From assembly GCA_002365175.1 (NCBI GenBank), contig DEZK01000012.1:62001-126000 (forward strand): a stretch of 64,000 nt of DNA, given 5' to 3'. This document shows, piece after piece, positions 52,350-62,295 of the stretch (position 1 is the stretch's first letter; the number at the start of each line of letters is the position of its first letter). The stretch is from Raskinella chloraquaticus (SeqCode) (GTDB lineage: Bacteria; Pseudomonadota; Alphaproteobacteria; Rhizobiales; UBA4765). The translations under genes and the position numbers were made by a program. The notes under the pieces are model-generated. The model saw only the letters and a list, made by a program, of their open reading frames with translations, searched no databases and was not told the origin of the DNA.

Positions 52350-53573
52350 ATGAAACGTTTTTTAACTCGGTTCTTCCTTCTTTTCCTGGCCGTGGCAGGC
52401 GGCCTCTGGTTGCTGCGTGAGCCGCTGTCCGGTCCGCTCAATTCCCATGCGCCAGCGCTTGCCGGCTGGCTGGGGCTTGCTCCCCATAGCGCCGCGAAAG
52501 CTGCGGCTGCGCCGGCGCGCAATGTTCCAGCCATTCCGGTTGTCGTCGCCGAAGCAACGCGCCGCGATGTGCCGAATGCCTTTGACGCGGTCGGTACCGT
52601 GCAGGCCATCGCCTCGATGTCGATCCGTCCGCGCATCGACAGCCAGATCGTCGAGGTGCATGTCAGCGAAGGGGCGAATGTCAAGGATGGCGATCTGCTG
52701 TTCTCGCTTGATGCGCGCACGCTCAAAGCGCAGATCGCTCAGGTTGAAGCGCAGATATCCCGGGACCGCGCCCAGCTTGAACAGGCCAGGCGCGATCTTG
52801 TCCGCTTCGAGGGTCTGGTTGCCCAGAAAATCACCACCGAGGTCACCCGGGACAACCAGATGACCGCCGTCAAGGTGGCGGAAGCGACGCTTTCAGCCGA
52901 TTTGGCCAACCGCGACAATCTGGTAACGCAATTGAGTTTCACCGAAATCCGTTCACCTGTGAACGGTCGGCTGGGCTCACTCCCGGCCAAGGCAGGCTCG
53001 ATCGTCCGGCAGGCCGATACGGCATCGCTGGCGACGATCAATCAGCTCGATCCGATCTTTGTTGTCTTTGCCTTGCCGCAGGCGCGTCTTGGCGAATTGC
53101 AAAGTGCCATGCACTCGGGCTCATCGACCGTCGAAGTCAAGACCTCGCGCGGGATCGTGCGGGGCGAGATCGCTTTCATCGAGAACACCGTCGACACCAC
53201 GACGGGAACCATCAACGTGAAGGCACGGATGAACAATAGCAGCGAGGCCTTGTGGCCAGGATCATTCGTTCCCGTGCGCATTGTATTGAGCATGCAGGCG
53301 GATGCGATCTCTGTTCCCGCCGCCGCTGTCCAACTCGGTCAGAAAAGTCCCTATGTGTTTGTTGTCGACCAGGACAACAAGGCAAGGGTGCGCCCGGTCA
53401 ATGTGGCACGGACGGTTGATGGCGTCTCGGTGATCGCCGCCGGGGTTGCCGCCGGTGACCGGGTGGTGGTTGACGGAACGCTGCGTCTTGTCGACGGGGC
53501 CGCCGTTTTGCTCAAGGATGCGCGCACCGCAGATGATGCGCGGCCACCAGGCAGCAAGAAACCGGCCTCGTGA
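52350..53573 (+). CDS. RND efflux periplasmic adaptor subunit
   Basis: Membrane fusion protein of 407 residues that links the RND pump to an outer-membrane channel. It is anchored by an N-terminal hydrophobic segment (FFLLFLAVAGGLWLL), followed by the lipoyl half-motif VVEVHVSEGANVKDGDLLFSLD, a coiled-coil hairpin (about residues 130-190), a second lipoyl half (TEIRSPVNGRLGSLPAKAG) and the beta-barrel and membrane-proximal domains. It lies 148 bases before the permease gene and is probably cotranscribed. The outer-membrane factor is not in this window. Confidence 0.93.
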   Translation: MKRFLTRFFLLFLAVAGGLWLLREPLSGPLNSHAPALAGWLGLAPHSAAKAAAAPARNVPAIPVVVAEATRRDVPNAFDAVGTVQAIASMSIRPRIDSQIVEVHVSEGANVKDGDLLFSLDARTLKAQIAQVEAQISRDRAQLEQARRDLVRFEGLVAQKITTEVTRDNQMTAVKVAEATLSADLANRDNLVTQLSFTEIRSPVNGRLGSLPAKAGSIVRQADTASLATINQLDPIFVVFALPQARLGELQSAMHSGSSTVEVKTSRGIVRGEIAFIENTVDTTTGTINVKARMNNSSEALWPGSFVPVRIVLSMQADAISVPAAAVQLGQKSPYVFVVDQDNKARVRPVNVARTVDGVSVIAAGVAAGDRVVVDGTLRLVDGAAVLLKDARTADDARPPGSKKPAS

Positions 53574-53721
53574 CGCCTTGAACCTGCCCGTGGCGCGCGC
53601 CGGTCTCTCACTGTACATGTTGTTCCCCTGTTAGACCGCCCGTCAGGATATTCCGTTACAAAGGCCCGTTCGTCCTCGTTGAAGCCCAGACCATCCAACT
53701 GCACCAGAGCGAGATGATCCT

Positions 53722-56700
53722 ATGCTGTCGGAACTGTGCATTCGCCGTCCGGTCATGACCATCCTGATGATGGTATCGTTTCTGGTTGCCGGTCTCTTCG
53801 CGCTGCGGCAATTGCCGGTCGCGGCCATCCCCCGCGTTGACTTTCCCACGATCTCGGTAAGCGCAACCTTGCCCGGCGCCAGCCCTGAAACCATGGCGGC
53901 CTCGGTCGCCTCGGTTCTGGAGCGCCAGTTCTCGACGATCGCCGGCATTTCCTCGATGACGTCAACCTCGACGCTTGGCAATGTCTCCATCGTTCTGCAG
54001 TTTGACCTTAACCGCAGCATCGATGGCGCCGCGCTCGACGTGCAGTCGGCGCTATCGGCGGCACAACGCCGCCTGCCCCAGGATTTGCCGGCGCCGCCAA
54101 GCTTCAGGAAGGTCAACCCCGCCGATTTTCCGATTATTTTCCTCTCCCTGTCCTCTCCGACGCTGCCTTTGTCGGTGGTCGACAATTATGCCAGCAACAA
54201 CATCGTCCAGCGTGTGTCGCAATTGCCCGGCGTTGCCCAGGTGCTGGTATTCGGCAGCCAGAAATACGCGGTGCGCATCCGCGCCGACCTCGACCAGCTT
54301 GCGGTGCGCGGCCTGACGCTCACGGATTTGCGCAACGCCATCGCTAACGCCAATTCCAACACGCCGGTCGGCTCGCTCTCGGATGCCTCGCGCACGACCA
54401 TTCTTGATGCCACAGGACCGGTGCCGCGCGCCGCGCAATACGCCCCCATCGTGGTAGCCTGGCAGAACGGGGCGCCGGTGCGCCTATCCGACGTCGCCAA
54501 TCCCATCGACAGCGTCGAAAACGACAAGATCGCCTCCTGGCTCAACGGTACGCGCTCCATCGTCATCGCCGTGCAGCGCCAGCCTGATGCCAATACCGTC
54601 GAGGTCGTTGATCAGGTCAAGGCATTGCTGCCGCAGATCCGCGCTGAAATTCCGCCTTCGGTCAGCATCACCGTTCTCAATGATCGCTCGATTTCGATCC
54701 GCGCCTCGATCGAGGATGTGCAGATTTCGCTTCTGCTGTCAGTCGTTCTGGTGGTGATGGTGATCTACCTCTTTCTCAAGAGCGCGCGGGCCACGATCAT
54801 TCCTGCCCTTGCCCTGCCGATCTCGCTCATCGGCACGTTTGCGGGCATGTACATGCTCGGCCACTCGGCCGACAATATCTCTCTTCTGGCGCTGACACTG
54901 TCGGTCGGCTTTGTGGTCGATGATGCTATCGTCATGCTGGAAAACATCATGCGCCATATTGAAAATGGCGAAGAACCGTTACAGGCAGCCCTCAAGGGGT
55001 CGCGAGAAGTCGGCTTCACGATCATATCGATGACGATCTCGCTGGTCGCGGTGTTCATCCCGGTGCTGTTCATGGGCGGCATTGTCGGGCGGCTCTTCAA
55101 CGAATTCGGCGTCGATATCAGCCTGGCGATCCTCATCTCCGGCGTCGTCTCGCTGACGCTGACGCCCATGCTGTGCGCCCGTCTGCTTCGCGCCCATGAT
55201 CACGAGGAAAAGCACAACGTCATACTGAGAGGCTTCGACCGCGCCTTTGCTGCCGTCCAGCGCGGCTATGAGCGGACGTTGCGAGGCGCCGTGAAAGCGC
55301 CGTCGATCATGCTGATAGCGACGCTCGCCAGCTTTGTGATCACTGTTGTGCTGTTCCGGGATATTCCGAAAGGGTTTTTCCCCACCGAGGACAATGGGTT
55401 GATTTCGGTCTCGACCGTCGGTCCGGACGATGCGTCCTTCGATGCCATGGTCCAGCGTCAGTTGGCGGCCGCCGAGATCATCAAGAACGACAAGGATGTC
55501 CTGCTCGTCCAATCGACGGTTGGTGGCGGCAATGCGGCCAATACGGTCAATTCGGGGCGCATGTTCATCACCCTGCGCGACAAGCCTGAACGCAAGGATA
55601 ATATTGTCGACATTATCCAGAGGCTGCGCCGGCAGGTGGCCGGTGTGCCCGGCATCCAGCTGTTCTTCCAGCCTGTCCAGTCCATTTCAGTGGGCGCGGT
55701 GCAATCGCGCAGCCTTTATCAATACACGCTGGTCAGTACCGATCTTGAGGCGCTGCGCAGTTTCGCGCCGCAGATCGAAACGCGCATGCGCGCCATTCCT
55801 GGCGTCGTTGATGTCACCTCCGATCTTCAGGTGCGCGCCCGCTCGGCGGTGATCGATATCGACCGCGACACGGCCGCCCGCCTTGGCCTGTCGATTGAAC
55901 AGATCCGCCAGATCCTGTTCTCGGCCTTCGGATCACGTCAGGTTTCGACGATTTTCGCCGATGATACCTATCAGGTCATTCTCGAGGCTGATCCGCGCTA
56001 TGCTGAGCCTTCGGAAATTCTGCGCCGCCTGACGATCCGCACCCCCGCCAATCTCAATCCCGGCACTGCCGGCACCACGGCAACCCCCCCCAGCACCACA
56101 AACCAGGGCGGGACGGGCGGCAATCAGAACACCGGCATCGTCACGTCGACGGCCGGGGCGATCGTGCCGCTCGATGCGATCGCGCGCATCACTGACAAGC
56201 CGGCGGCGCTGACAGTTCAGCATGTAGGCCAGCTGCCGGCGGTCACTGTGTCCTTCAACCTGGCGCCGGGCGTGTCGCTTGGCCAGGCAATCGCCGCGAT
56301 TGAAAAAAGCGCCGAGGACATCGGCATTCCACCGTCGATTGCCAGCAGCTTCCAGGGCACGGCGCAGATTTTCCAGGCGGCGCTGGCTAACCAGACCCTG
56401 CTGCTGTTTGCCGCCGTTCTTGTCATCTATATCGTTCTGGGTGTTCTCTATGAAAGCTTCATCCACCCGCTGACCATTCTGTCCGGCCTGCCGACGGCGG
56501 GCATCGGCGCCCTTCTGACATTGCGGCTCTTTGGCATGGAATTATCGGTCATTGCCATGATCGGCCTCGTCATGCTGATCGGCATCGTCAAAAAGAACGC
56601 CATCATGATGGTTGATTTTGCAATCGAGCGCGGCAAGCAGGGCGCAAGCCCCGAGGCGGCGATCATCGAGGCGGCAACGCTGCGCTTCAGGCCGATCATG

Positions 56701-56955
56701 ATGACGACGCTGGCGGCTATCTGCGGCGCCCTGCCGATCGCTATCGGGGCTGGCGCCGGCGCCGAGCTGCGCCAACCGCTTGGTGTGGCTGTCGTCGGCG
56801 GCCTGTGCCTGTCGCAAGTACTGACGCTTTACATCACGCCGGTGATCTATCTCACCTTCGAAAGCCTGTCGCAGCGGTTTTCGGCCTACAATAGCCGGCA
56901 GACGAGTGCCGCCGCCGCCGGCCGCGTGGCAGGCGCCCCCACCCCGGCGGAATAA
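53722..56955 (+). CDS. RND efflux permease (HAE1 type)
   Basis: Inner-membrane proton-driven drug exporter of 1077 residues, working as a trimer. The proton-relay aspartates are in VVDDAIVMLEN (Asp400 and Asp401), and the second-half KNAIMMVDFA text is present. About twelve membrane segments and two large periplasmic loops fit AcrB/MdtB relatives. A Gly/Thr/Gln-rich stretch (about residues 779-806) inserts in the second periplasmic domain and looks like a flexible loop. Substrates cannot be predicted. A divergent weak hairpin follows but no convincing terminator. Confidence 0.95.
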   Translation: MLSELCIRRPVMTILMMVSFLVAGLFALRQLPVAAIPRVDFPTISVSATLPGASPETMAASVASVLERQFSTIAGISSMTSTSTLGNVSIVLQFDLNRSIDGAALDVQSALSAAQRRLPQDLPAPPSFRKVNPADFPIIFLSLSSPTLPLSVVDNYASNNIVQRVSQLPGVAQVLVFGSQKYAVRIRADLDQLAVRGLTLTDLRNAIANANSNTPVGSLSDASRTTILDATGPVPRAAQYAPIVVAWQNGAPVRLSDVANPIDSVENDKIASWLNGTRSIVIAVQRQPDANTVEVVDQVKALLPQIRAEIPPSVSITVLNDRSISIRASIEDVQISLLLSVVLVVMVIYLFLKSARATIIPALALPISLIGTFAGMYMLGHSADNISLLALTLSVGFVVDDAIVMLENIMRHIENGEEPLQAALKGSREVGFTIISMTISLVAVFIPVLFMGGIVGRLFNEFGVDISLAILISGVVSLTLTPMLCARLLRAHDHEEKHNVILRGFDRAFAAVQRGYERTLRGAVKAPSIMLIATLASFVITVVLFRDIPKGFFPTEDNGLISVSTVGPDDASFDAMVQRQLAAAEIIKNDKDVLLVQSTVGGGNAANTVNSGRMFITLRDKPERKDNIVDIIQRLRRQVAGVPGIQLFFQPVQSISVGAVQSRSLYQYTLVSTDLEALRSFAPQIETRMRAIPGVVDVTSDLQVRARSAVIDIDRDTAARLGLSIEQIRQILFSAFGSRQVSTIFADDTYQVILEADPRYAEPSEILRRLTIRTPANLNPGTAGTTATPPSTTNQGGTGGNQNTGIVTSTAGAIVPLDAIARITDKPAALTVQHVGQLPAVTVSFNLAPGVSLGQAIAAIEKSAEDIGIPPSIASSFQGTAQIFQAALANQTLLLFAAVLVIYIVLGVLYESFIHPLTILSGLPTAGIGALLTLRLFGMELSVIAMIGLVMLIGIVKKNAIMMVDFAIERGKQGASPEAAIIEAATLRFRPIMMTTLAAICGALPIAIGAGAGAELRQPLGVAVVGGLCLSQVLTLYITPVIYLTFESLSQRFSAYNSRQTSAAAAGRVAGAPTPAE

Positions 56956-57033
56956 GCCGCCCCCCACCTCCAGCGGCAGCCCCTTGGGTCTTAACCATGG
57001 GGGTGATCTGCGCCTTTTTACCCGGCGTTCTTC

Positions 57034-57061
57034 TTGACTTCCGTGGCCGCCCGCCTTATTT
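57034..57061 (+). promoter_or_regulatory. Candidate groESL promoter
   Basis: TTGACT and TTATTT lie 16 bases apart. The predicted transcription start falls just before the CIRCE element, the normal arrangement for HrcA control. A heat-shock sigma factor may read the same site (CTTGAC). Confidence 0.55.
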
Positions 57062-57072
57062 CACCGACGCGG

Positions 57073-57099
57073 TTGGCACTCACCTGATGTGAGTGCTAA
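57073..57099. promoter_or_regulatory. CIRCE operator (HrcA-binding site)
   Basis: TTGGCACTC, nine bases, GAGTGCTAA is an almost perfect CIRCE inverted repeat (consensus TTAGCACTC-N9-GAGTGCTAA; one base differs). It lies about 72 bases before groES. By established knowledge HrcA represses groESL here and releases it when chaperonin is occupied during heat stress. Confidence 0.95.
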
Positions 57100-57170
57100 T
57101 AGACCGCTTGTGCGGTTTATCCGTACATTCACAGAAACGGCATTCAGAAAACACCTGGAGAGAGCCTAAA

Positions 57171-57458
57171 ATGAAATTCCGTCCGTTGCACGACCGTGTG
57201 GTCGTCCGCCGCCTCGAGGGCGAGGAAAAGACCAAGGGTGGCATCATTATTCCCGATACCGCCAAGGAGAAGCCGCAGGAAGGGCAAGTTGTTGCCGTTG
57301 GAACCGGCGCGCGTGACGAAGCGGGGAAGCTCGTTCCCCTCGACGTCAAAAAGGGCGACCGCATCCTCTTTGGCAAGTGGTCCGGCACTGAAGTCAAGAT
57401 CGACGGCGAAGAGCTGCTGATCATGAAGGAATCCGACATCATGGGCGTGATCGGCTGA
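57171..57458 (+). CDS. groES: Co-chaperonin GroES
   Basis: Heptameric lid of the GroEL chaperonin, 95 residues. MKFRPLHDRVVVRRLEGEEK and GGIIIPDTAKEKPQEG form the mobile loop, and LFGKWSGTEVKIDGEELLIM the core. The start is ATG 57171, with GGAGAG upstream; an in-frame ATG at 57093 inside the CIRCE region is rejected. It is 38 bases upstream of groEL and shares its promoter. Confidence 0.97.
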   Translation: MKFRPLHDRVVVRRLEGEEKTKGGIIIPDTAKEKPQEGQVVAVGTGARDEAGKLVPLDVKKGDRILFGKWSGTEVKIDGEELLIMKESDIMGVIG

Positions 57459-57496
57459 CGCCGACTGCCCTTTCGTAACATTCAGGAGAAGAGCAC

Positions 57497-59137
57497 ATGG
57501 CTGCCAAGGACGTACGGTTTTCGTCCGATGCCCGCGAGAAAATGCTGCGCGGCGTCGAAATTCTCAGCAATGCCGTTAAGGTAACGCTCGGCCCCAAGGG
57601 TCGTAACGTTGTCCTCGACAAGTCGTTCGGCGCTCCGCGCATCACCAAGGACGGCGTGACGGTTGCCAAGGAAATCGAACTTGAGGACAAGTTCGAGAAC
57701 ATGGGCGCACAGATGGTGCGTGAAGTGGCCTCCAAGACCAATGATCTGGGCGGCGACGGCACCACGACGGCAACAGTTCTTGCCGCTTCCATCGTCCGCG
57801 AGGGCTGCAAGTCGGTTGCCGCCGGCATGAACCCGATGGATCTGAAGCGCGGCATCGACATCGCTGTCGAGGAAGTCCTCAAGGACATCCAGAAGCGCGC
57901 CAAGAAGATCAAGACCTCGGCTGAAGTCGCTCAGGTCGGCACCATCTCGGCCAATGGCGACAAGGCCATCGGCGACATGATCGCCGAAGCCATGCAGCGC
58001 GTTGGCAATGAAGGTGTGATCACGGTTGAAGAGGCCAAGAGCCTTGAGACCGAACTCGACGTCGTCGAGGGCATGCAGTTTGATCGTGGCTATCTCTCGC
58101 CCTATTTCATCACCAATGCCGAGAAGATGGTGGCTGATCTCGAAGACGCCTACATCCTCATTTTCGAGAAGAAGCTGTCGGGCCTCCAGGCCATGCTGCC
58201 GGTTCTTGAATCGGTGGTGCAGACCTCGCGTCCCCTCGTCATCATTGCCGAGGACGTCGAGGGCGAGGCCCTGGCAACGCTTGTCGTCAACAAGCTGCGC
58301 GGCGGCCTCAAGGTTGCTGCCGTTAAGGCACCGGGCTTCGGTGATCGCCGCAAGGCGATGCTCGAGGATATCGCTATCCTCACCGGTGGTCAGATGATTT
58401 CCGAAGATCTCGGCATCAAGCTCGAGAACGTCACCCTCAAGATGCTCGGCCGCGCCAAGAAGGTCGTCATCGAGAAGGAAAAGACCACCATCGTCGACGG
58501 CGCTGGTGCGAAGAAGGAAATCGAAGGCCGCGTTGCCCAGATCAAGGCGCAGATCGAGGAAACCACCTCGGACTACGATCGCGAGAAGCTCCAGGAGCGT
58601 CTGGCCAAGCTTGCGGGCGGTGTTGCCGTCCTGCGGGTTGGCGGCGCCACCGAGATCGAGGTCAAGGAGCGCAAGGACCGCGTTGATGACGCGCTCAATG
58701 CGACCCGCGCCGCGGTTCAGGAAGGCATCGTGCCGGGCGGCGGCGTCGCTTTGCTGCGGGCCAAGCTCGCGGCTGCCAAGCTGACCTCGGATGTCTCCGA
58801 CATCCAGGCTGGTATCAACATTGTTCTCAAGGCTCTCGAAGCGCCGATCCGCCAGATCGCCGAGAACGCGGGCTGCGAAGGGTCGATCGTTGTCGGCAAG
58901 GTCTCCGAGAACAAGTCGCCGACCTTCGGCTTCAACGCCCAGACCGAACAATATGTCGACATGGTCGAGGCGGGAATCATCGACCCGGCCAAGGTCGTGC
59001 GTACCGCACTCCAGAACGCCGCTTCGGTTGCCGGTCTCCTCATCACCACCGAGGCGATGATTGCCGAGCTGCCGAAGGACAAGCCTGCCGCTCCCATGGG
59101 TGGCGGCGGCGGTGGCATGGGCGGCATGGATTTCTGA
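57497..59137 (+). CDS. groEL: Chaperonin GroEL
   Basis: Cytosolic chaperonin of 546 residues, forming two seven-member rings that fold proteins with ATP. VTLGPKGRNVVLDKSFGAP and DGTTTATVLA form the ATP site, and the end has the Gly-Met repeat tail (GGGGGGMGGMDF). GAGAAGAG lies just before the ATG. It forms the second gene of the heat-shock operon, and a good terminator follows. It is a full-length, unbroken copy. Confidence 0.98.
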   Translation: MAAKDVRFSSDAREKMLRGVEILSNAVKVTLGPKGRNVVLDKSFGAPRITKDGVTVAKEIELEDKFENMGAQMVREVASKTNDLGGDGTTTATVLAASIVREGCKSVAAGMNPMDLKRGIDIAVEEVLKDIQKRAKKIKTSAEVAQVGTISANGDKAIGDMIAEAMQRVGNEGVITVEEAKSLETELDVVEGMQFDRGYLSPYFITNAEKMVADLEDAYILIFEKKLSGLQAMLPVLESVVQTSRPLVIIAEDVEGEALATLVVNKLRGGLKVAAVKAPGFGDRRKAMLEDIAILTGGQMISEDLGIKLENVTLKMLGRAKKVVIEKEKTTIVDGAGAKKEIEGRVAQIKAQIEETTSDYDREKLQERLAKLAGGVAVLRVGGATEIEVKERKDRVDDALNATRAAVQEGIVPGGGVALLRAKLAAAKLTSDVSDIQAGINIVLKALEAPIRQIAENAGCEGSIVVGKVSENKSPTFGFNAQTEQYVDMVEAGIIDPAKVVRTALQNAASVAGLLITTEAMIAELPKDKPAAPMGGGGGGMGGMDF

Positions 59138-59168
59138 CGCCCGTCACATCTCGACTGCACATGGCGGA

Positions 59169-59192
59169 GGCCCGGTTTCGACCGGGCCTTTT
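59169..59192 (+). terminator. Rho-independent terminator of groESL
   Basis: GGCCCGGT and ACCGGGCC form an eight-pair GC-rich stem with the stable loop TTCG, followed by TTTT. It lies 32 bases after the groEL stop. Confidence 0.9.
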
Positions 59193-59271
59193 GCATTTTT
59201 CGGCACTTATTTACGGGCAATTAACCCTAATGGGGCATGAATAGGGCATCTCGAACGGGGGAGTATGCCCG

Positions 59272-60024
59272 GTGATACGACGCACGATAACCCTATCTTC
59301 CCTCGCCGCAGTAGGCTTATCTATCAGCGGGCCGGCAGCCTTGGCAGCTGATCTGACACCGCCGGTGCCCCGGCAAGCCTATGGCGAGGCAGCGGACGGA
59401 CGAGACGGCGTCTACGTCGCACTGCGCGGCGGCTATAACAGCCTTGATGACAGCGTTTACAATTTTAACAACGTCACGGCGCCGGTCGCCTTCACAACGA
59501 AGGCCACCACCTCCTACCGGTCCGGCTACGCCTATTCCGGCGCGCTGGGTTATGATTTCGGCGAGTTCACGCCCGGGTTCGGCTCGCGTATCGAGGTGGA
59601 AGTTGGCCAGTTCAGCAACAAGGTCCGCGGGCAGACCCTGTCGACATCTCTTGGCACGGCCACCAGTTTCTCCGGAAACCAGGTCAGCGGTACAACCAAC
59701 GCCACCACCGGCCTTGTCAACTATTACGTCGATGCCCTGCTCGGACCCTTCAAACCCTTCGCCACGCTCGGCCTTGGCGTCACCAGCGTTAATTTCAGCA
59801 ACCATCTTGCCGCCGGAAACAGCCTCATCAACAGCACCCGTGTCAGCTGGGCGTGGTCGGGTGGCGGTGGCATCGGCTACGACATCACCGACAACATCAC
59901 GCTGGAGGCCGCCTACCGCTATCTTGAGCTGCGCGATGTGCAGGTCACATCGGCGGCTGGCACCAACAGCAAGATCAATCTGCGCAACCAGCAGGCGACG
60001 CTTGGTGTGCGCGTGCGGTTCTGA
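59272..60024 (+). CDS. Outer-membrane beta-barrel protein (Omp25/opacity-like)
   Basis: Protein of 250 residues with a signal peptide (SLAAVGLSISGPAALA), then a barrel of alternating aromatic strands. GVYVALRGGYNSLDD opens it, YGYDFG-like LGYDFGEF, GYDITDNITLEAAYRYLEL and QATLGVRVRF close it with the terminal Phe needed for barrel assembly. It fits the eight-strand opacity/Omp25 class that is common in this order. The start is GTG 59272 after an AATAGGG-like region. A porin or adhesion role is unclear. Confidence 0.85.
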   Translation: MIRRTITLSSLAAVGLSISGPAALAADLTPPVPRQAYGEAADGRDGVYVALRGGYNSLDDSVYNFNNVTAPVAFTTKATTSYRSGYAYSGALGYDFGEFTPGFGSRIEVEVGQFSNKVRGQTLSTSLGTATSFSGNQVSGTTNATTGLVNYYVDALLGPFKPFATLGLGVTSVNFSNHLAAGNSLINSTRVSWAWSGGGGIGYDITDNITLEAAYRYLELRDVQVTSAAGTNSKINLRNQQATLGVRVRF

Positions 60025-60117
60025 GAAACCAGCCCAGGGTTGGAGATTTAACCGGCCTTAACCGATCACCTTTATGATCCCTGACTGGTTCACTGGGGCG
60101 CTGGGATCACCGGGCAC

Positions 60118-62295
60118 ATGGTACGTTTATCGACAAAGCGCGTTTTTCGCTGGCTGGACGAACGTGGGGTGGGCCCCTTGCAGCTGCACGCCATGACGTT
60201 GCTGTGGGCGCTTCTGACCTGTTTTGTCCTCATCACGGTCACGACCGAGATCGTTTTTTCCAATCGCAGCATCGAACGCGAGATCACCGTACAGGCGATC
60301 GCGACTGCGCGCACGATCAGCGCCCTGGCGGCGGACCCGCTCGCGTCAGGGCCGCTGGTGAACGCCGCGCCGGTCATCACCACCATGGTTCAGTTCGGCG
60401 ACATCGAAAGCATCGAGATCATCGATGTCATGACCGCCCAGACCCTGCATGTTGAGCGCTCTCATTTCCGCCTCGACAAGATGTTGCGGGAAGATGATAT
60501 CGAGATTTTCCGCACCTCCGGGCAAAATCGTCTGGCATCGATTGTCAATCAGCGTGAAGAACGTCTCGAGGTGGTTCTGCCATTCTTCGTCCAGGAAGAA
60601 AGCCGCGGGCTGATCCGAACCATATCGACTTATGAATTCCCCGCTCTGAAGCGCCGCGAGGCGATCAGCCGCAGTGCGGTGATCGGCGGTATCTTTCTCT
60701 GCCTTGCGCTGCCCGGGGTGTTCTTCCTGATGTCAACGCTGCTGCAACCGATCCGCGAATTGACCAATGCGGCCAAGGATATGACCCGCGGCAGGCTCGT
60801 CAATTTCTCACTCGGGCTGAACCGGCCAGACGAAATCGGCAGCCTTGCGCGTTCCTTCAAACGCATGACGGCCCATCTTGCCAAGAGCATGGCCGAAGAG
60901 CGCCGCCTGGCCTATGTCGATCCCGTGACGGGCTTGTCCAACCGTGAACGGATGCGCCGGGCGATCGAGAAAGTCGTGACGGTTCCCCCTCACAAGACCT
61001 ATCAGCGCGGCCTCCTGTTCATCGATCTTGATGGCTTCAAGCAAGTCAACGACATGCTCGGCCATGATCGTGGAGACCGGTTGCTGGAAGCGGTCGGGCG
61101 GCGCTTCGAGGCTGTGTGCACGGAGCTCGACTATGATTTGCTGAACTCGCTTGACAGCACATATGATCGTCAAACCGACCGGCGCATTGCGCGCATCGGG
61201 CGGCTTGGCGGCGATGAATTCGTCATCATGGCGCGTTTTGAGGGGCTGAGCGGCGCGGAAAAACTGGCGCAGGCGATCATCACCGCTTTGCGCGACCCCT
61301 TCCTGATCGATGGTCATCGCCTGGAAGTCGGCGCCTCGATCGGCATCGCCCGCTTTCACGAGGATGGCAATGACGCCTCGACATTGATGCGCCATGCTGA
61401 TCTGGCGATGTATGAGGCAAAGGAAAAGGGCGGGCGCACCTACTGTGTCTATTCAAGCGAGATGGGGCAGAGAATGCTCGACCATCTCATTCTCGAAATG
61501 GAATTGCGGCGCGCCATCGGCAATGACGAGATCGAAGCCTTCTACATGCCGAAGGTTTATCTCGATACCCAGCAGATCTGCGGGTTCGAGGCGCTGGCGC
61601 GCTGGCGCCATCCGACCAAAGGTTTGATCCCGCCAGACAAATTCATTCCTATTGCCGAACGCACCGGGATCATCGCGGATATTGACCGCATCATTCTGCG
61701 CAAGGCGGTGCGGCAGGCCAAATGGTGGGTGGATCAAGGCACGCCTGTGCCGGTCGCGGTCAACGTGTCACCCATTCACCTTGATCGCCCTGATTTCGCC
61801 AGCCACATCGAGCAGGTATTGAGCAAGAACAATCTTGACGGTCGCCTGCTTGAAATCGAAGTGACGGAAACGGCCGCAATGAGAGAGGGATCAGGCATAT
61901 TTGAGGGGCTTGCCCAATTGAAATCGCAAGGCATACGCATTGCGATTGATGATTTCGGCACCGGATATTCCAATCTTGCCCAACTCTACAAAGTGCCCGC
62001 GAACGTCATCAAGATCGATGGCAGCCTGGTGCGAAATCTCGGCAAAAGCGAGGATGCCGAGCTGCTGATCAAGACTGTCGTCACACTTGCCGATCAACTA
62101 GGCCTTGATATTGTGGCCGAAGGCGTCGACAGCGAGCTCAAGCACGACAGTCTGAAGAGGCTTGGCTGCAGGATGGGGCAAGGGTTTCTGTATTCACCGC
62201 CCATGCCCGTTGCGAAAGCGACCGATTGGCTCTTGGCCAACAACAGCAGTACACCTGCCGATTTATCCTTCTTATCAAATAAAATAGCAATATAA
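60118..62295 (+). CDS. Membrane GGDEF-EAL protein (cyclic-di-GMP turnover)
   Basis: Inner-membrane protein of 725 residues. A hydrophobic segment (about 27-48), a periplasmic sensor domain, a second segment (about 199-220) and a HAMP-like linker precede GGDEF (intact at residues 364-368) and EAL (EAL at about 491, later DDFGTGYSN and AEGVDSE). Both enzyme signatures are intact, so it could make or break cyclic-di-GMP. The canonical RxxD inhibitory site is absent before GGDEF. About fifteen extra residues precede GGDEF, as in the following paralogue. Confidence 0.93.
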   Translation: MVRLSTKRVFRWLDERGVGPLQLHAMTLLWALLTCFVLITVTTEIVFSNRSIEREITVQAIATARTISALAADPLASGPLVNAAPVITTMVQFGDIESIEIIDVMTAQTLHVERSHFRLDKMLREDDIEIFRTSGQNRLASIVNQREERLEVVLPFFVQEESRGLIRTISTYEFPALKRREAISRSAVIGGIFLCLALPGVFFLMSTLLQPIRELTNAAKDMTRGRLVNFSLGLNRPDEIGSLARSFKRMTAHLAKSMAEERRLAYVDPVTGLSNRERMRRAIEKVVTVPPHKTYQRGLLFIDLDGFKQVNDMLGHDRGDRLLEAVGRRFEAVCTELDYDLLNSLDSTYDRQTDRRIARIGRLGGDEFVIMARFEGLSGAEKLAQAIITALRDPFLIDGHRLEVGASIGIARFHEDGNDASTLMRHADLAMYEAKEKGGRTYCVYSSEMGQRMLDHLILEMELRRAIGNDEIEAFYMPKVYLDTQQICGFEALARWRHPTKGLIPPDKFIPIAERTGIIADIDRIILRKAVRQAKWWVDQGTPVPVAVNVSPIHLDRPDFASHIEQVLSKNNLDGRLLEIEVTETAAMREGSGIFEGLAQLKSQGIRIAIDDFGTGYSNLAQLYKVPANVIKIDGSLVRNLGKSEDAELLIKTVVTLADQLGLDIVAEGVDSELKHDSLKRLGCRMGQGFLYSPPMPVAKATDWLLANNSSTPADLSFLSNKIAI

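Noticed and set aside
56978..57010. Hairpin after the RND permease as a terminator
   Set aside because: The CCCCTTGG/CCATGGGG pairing is imperfect, and the T-run lies too far away to be convincing.
57482..58951. Minus-strand 489-codon open frame across groEL
   Set aside because: It is antisense to groEL, a well-known artefact of this gene in GC-rich genomes.
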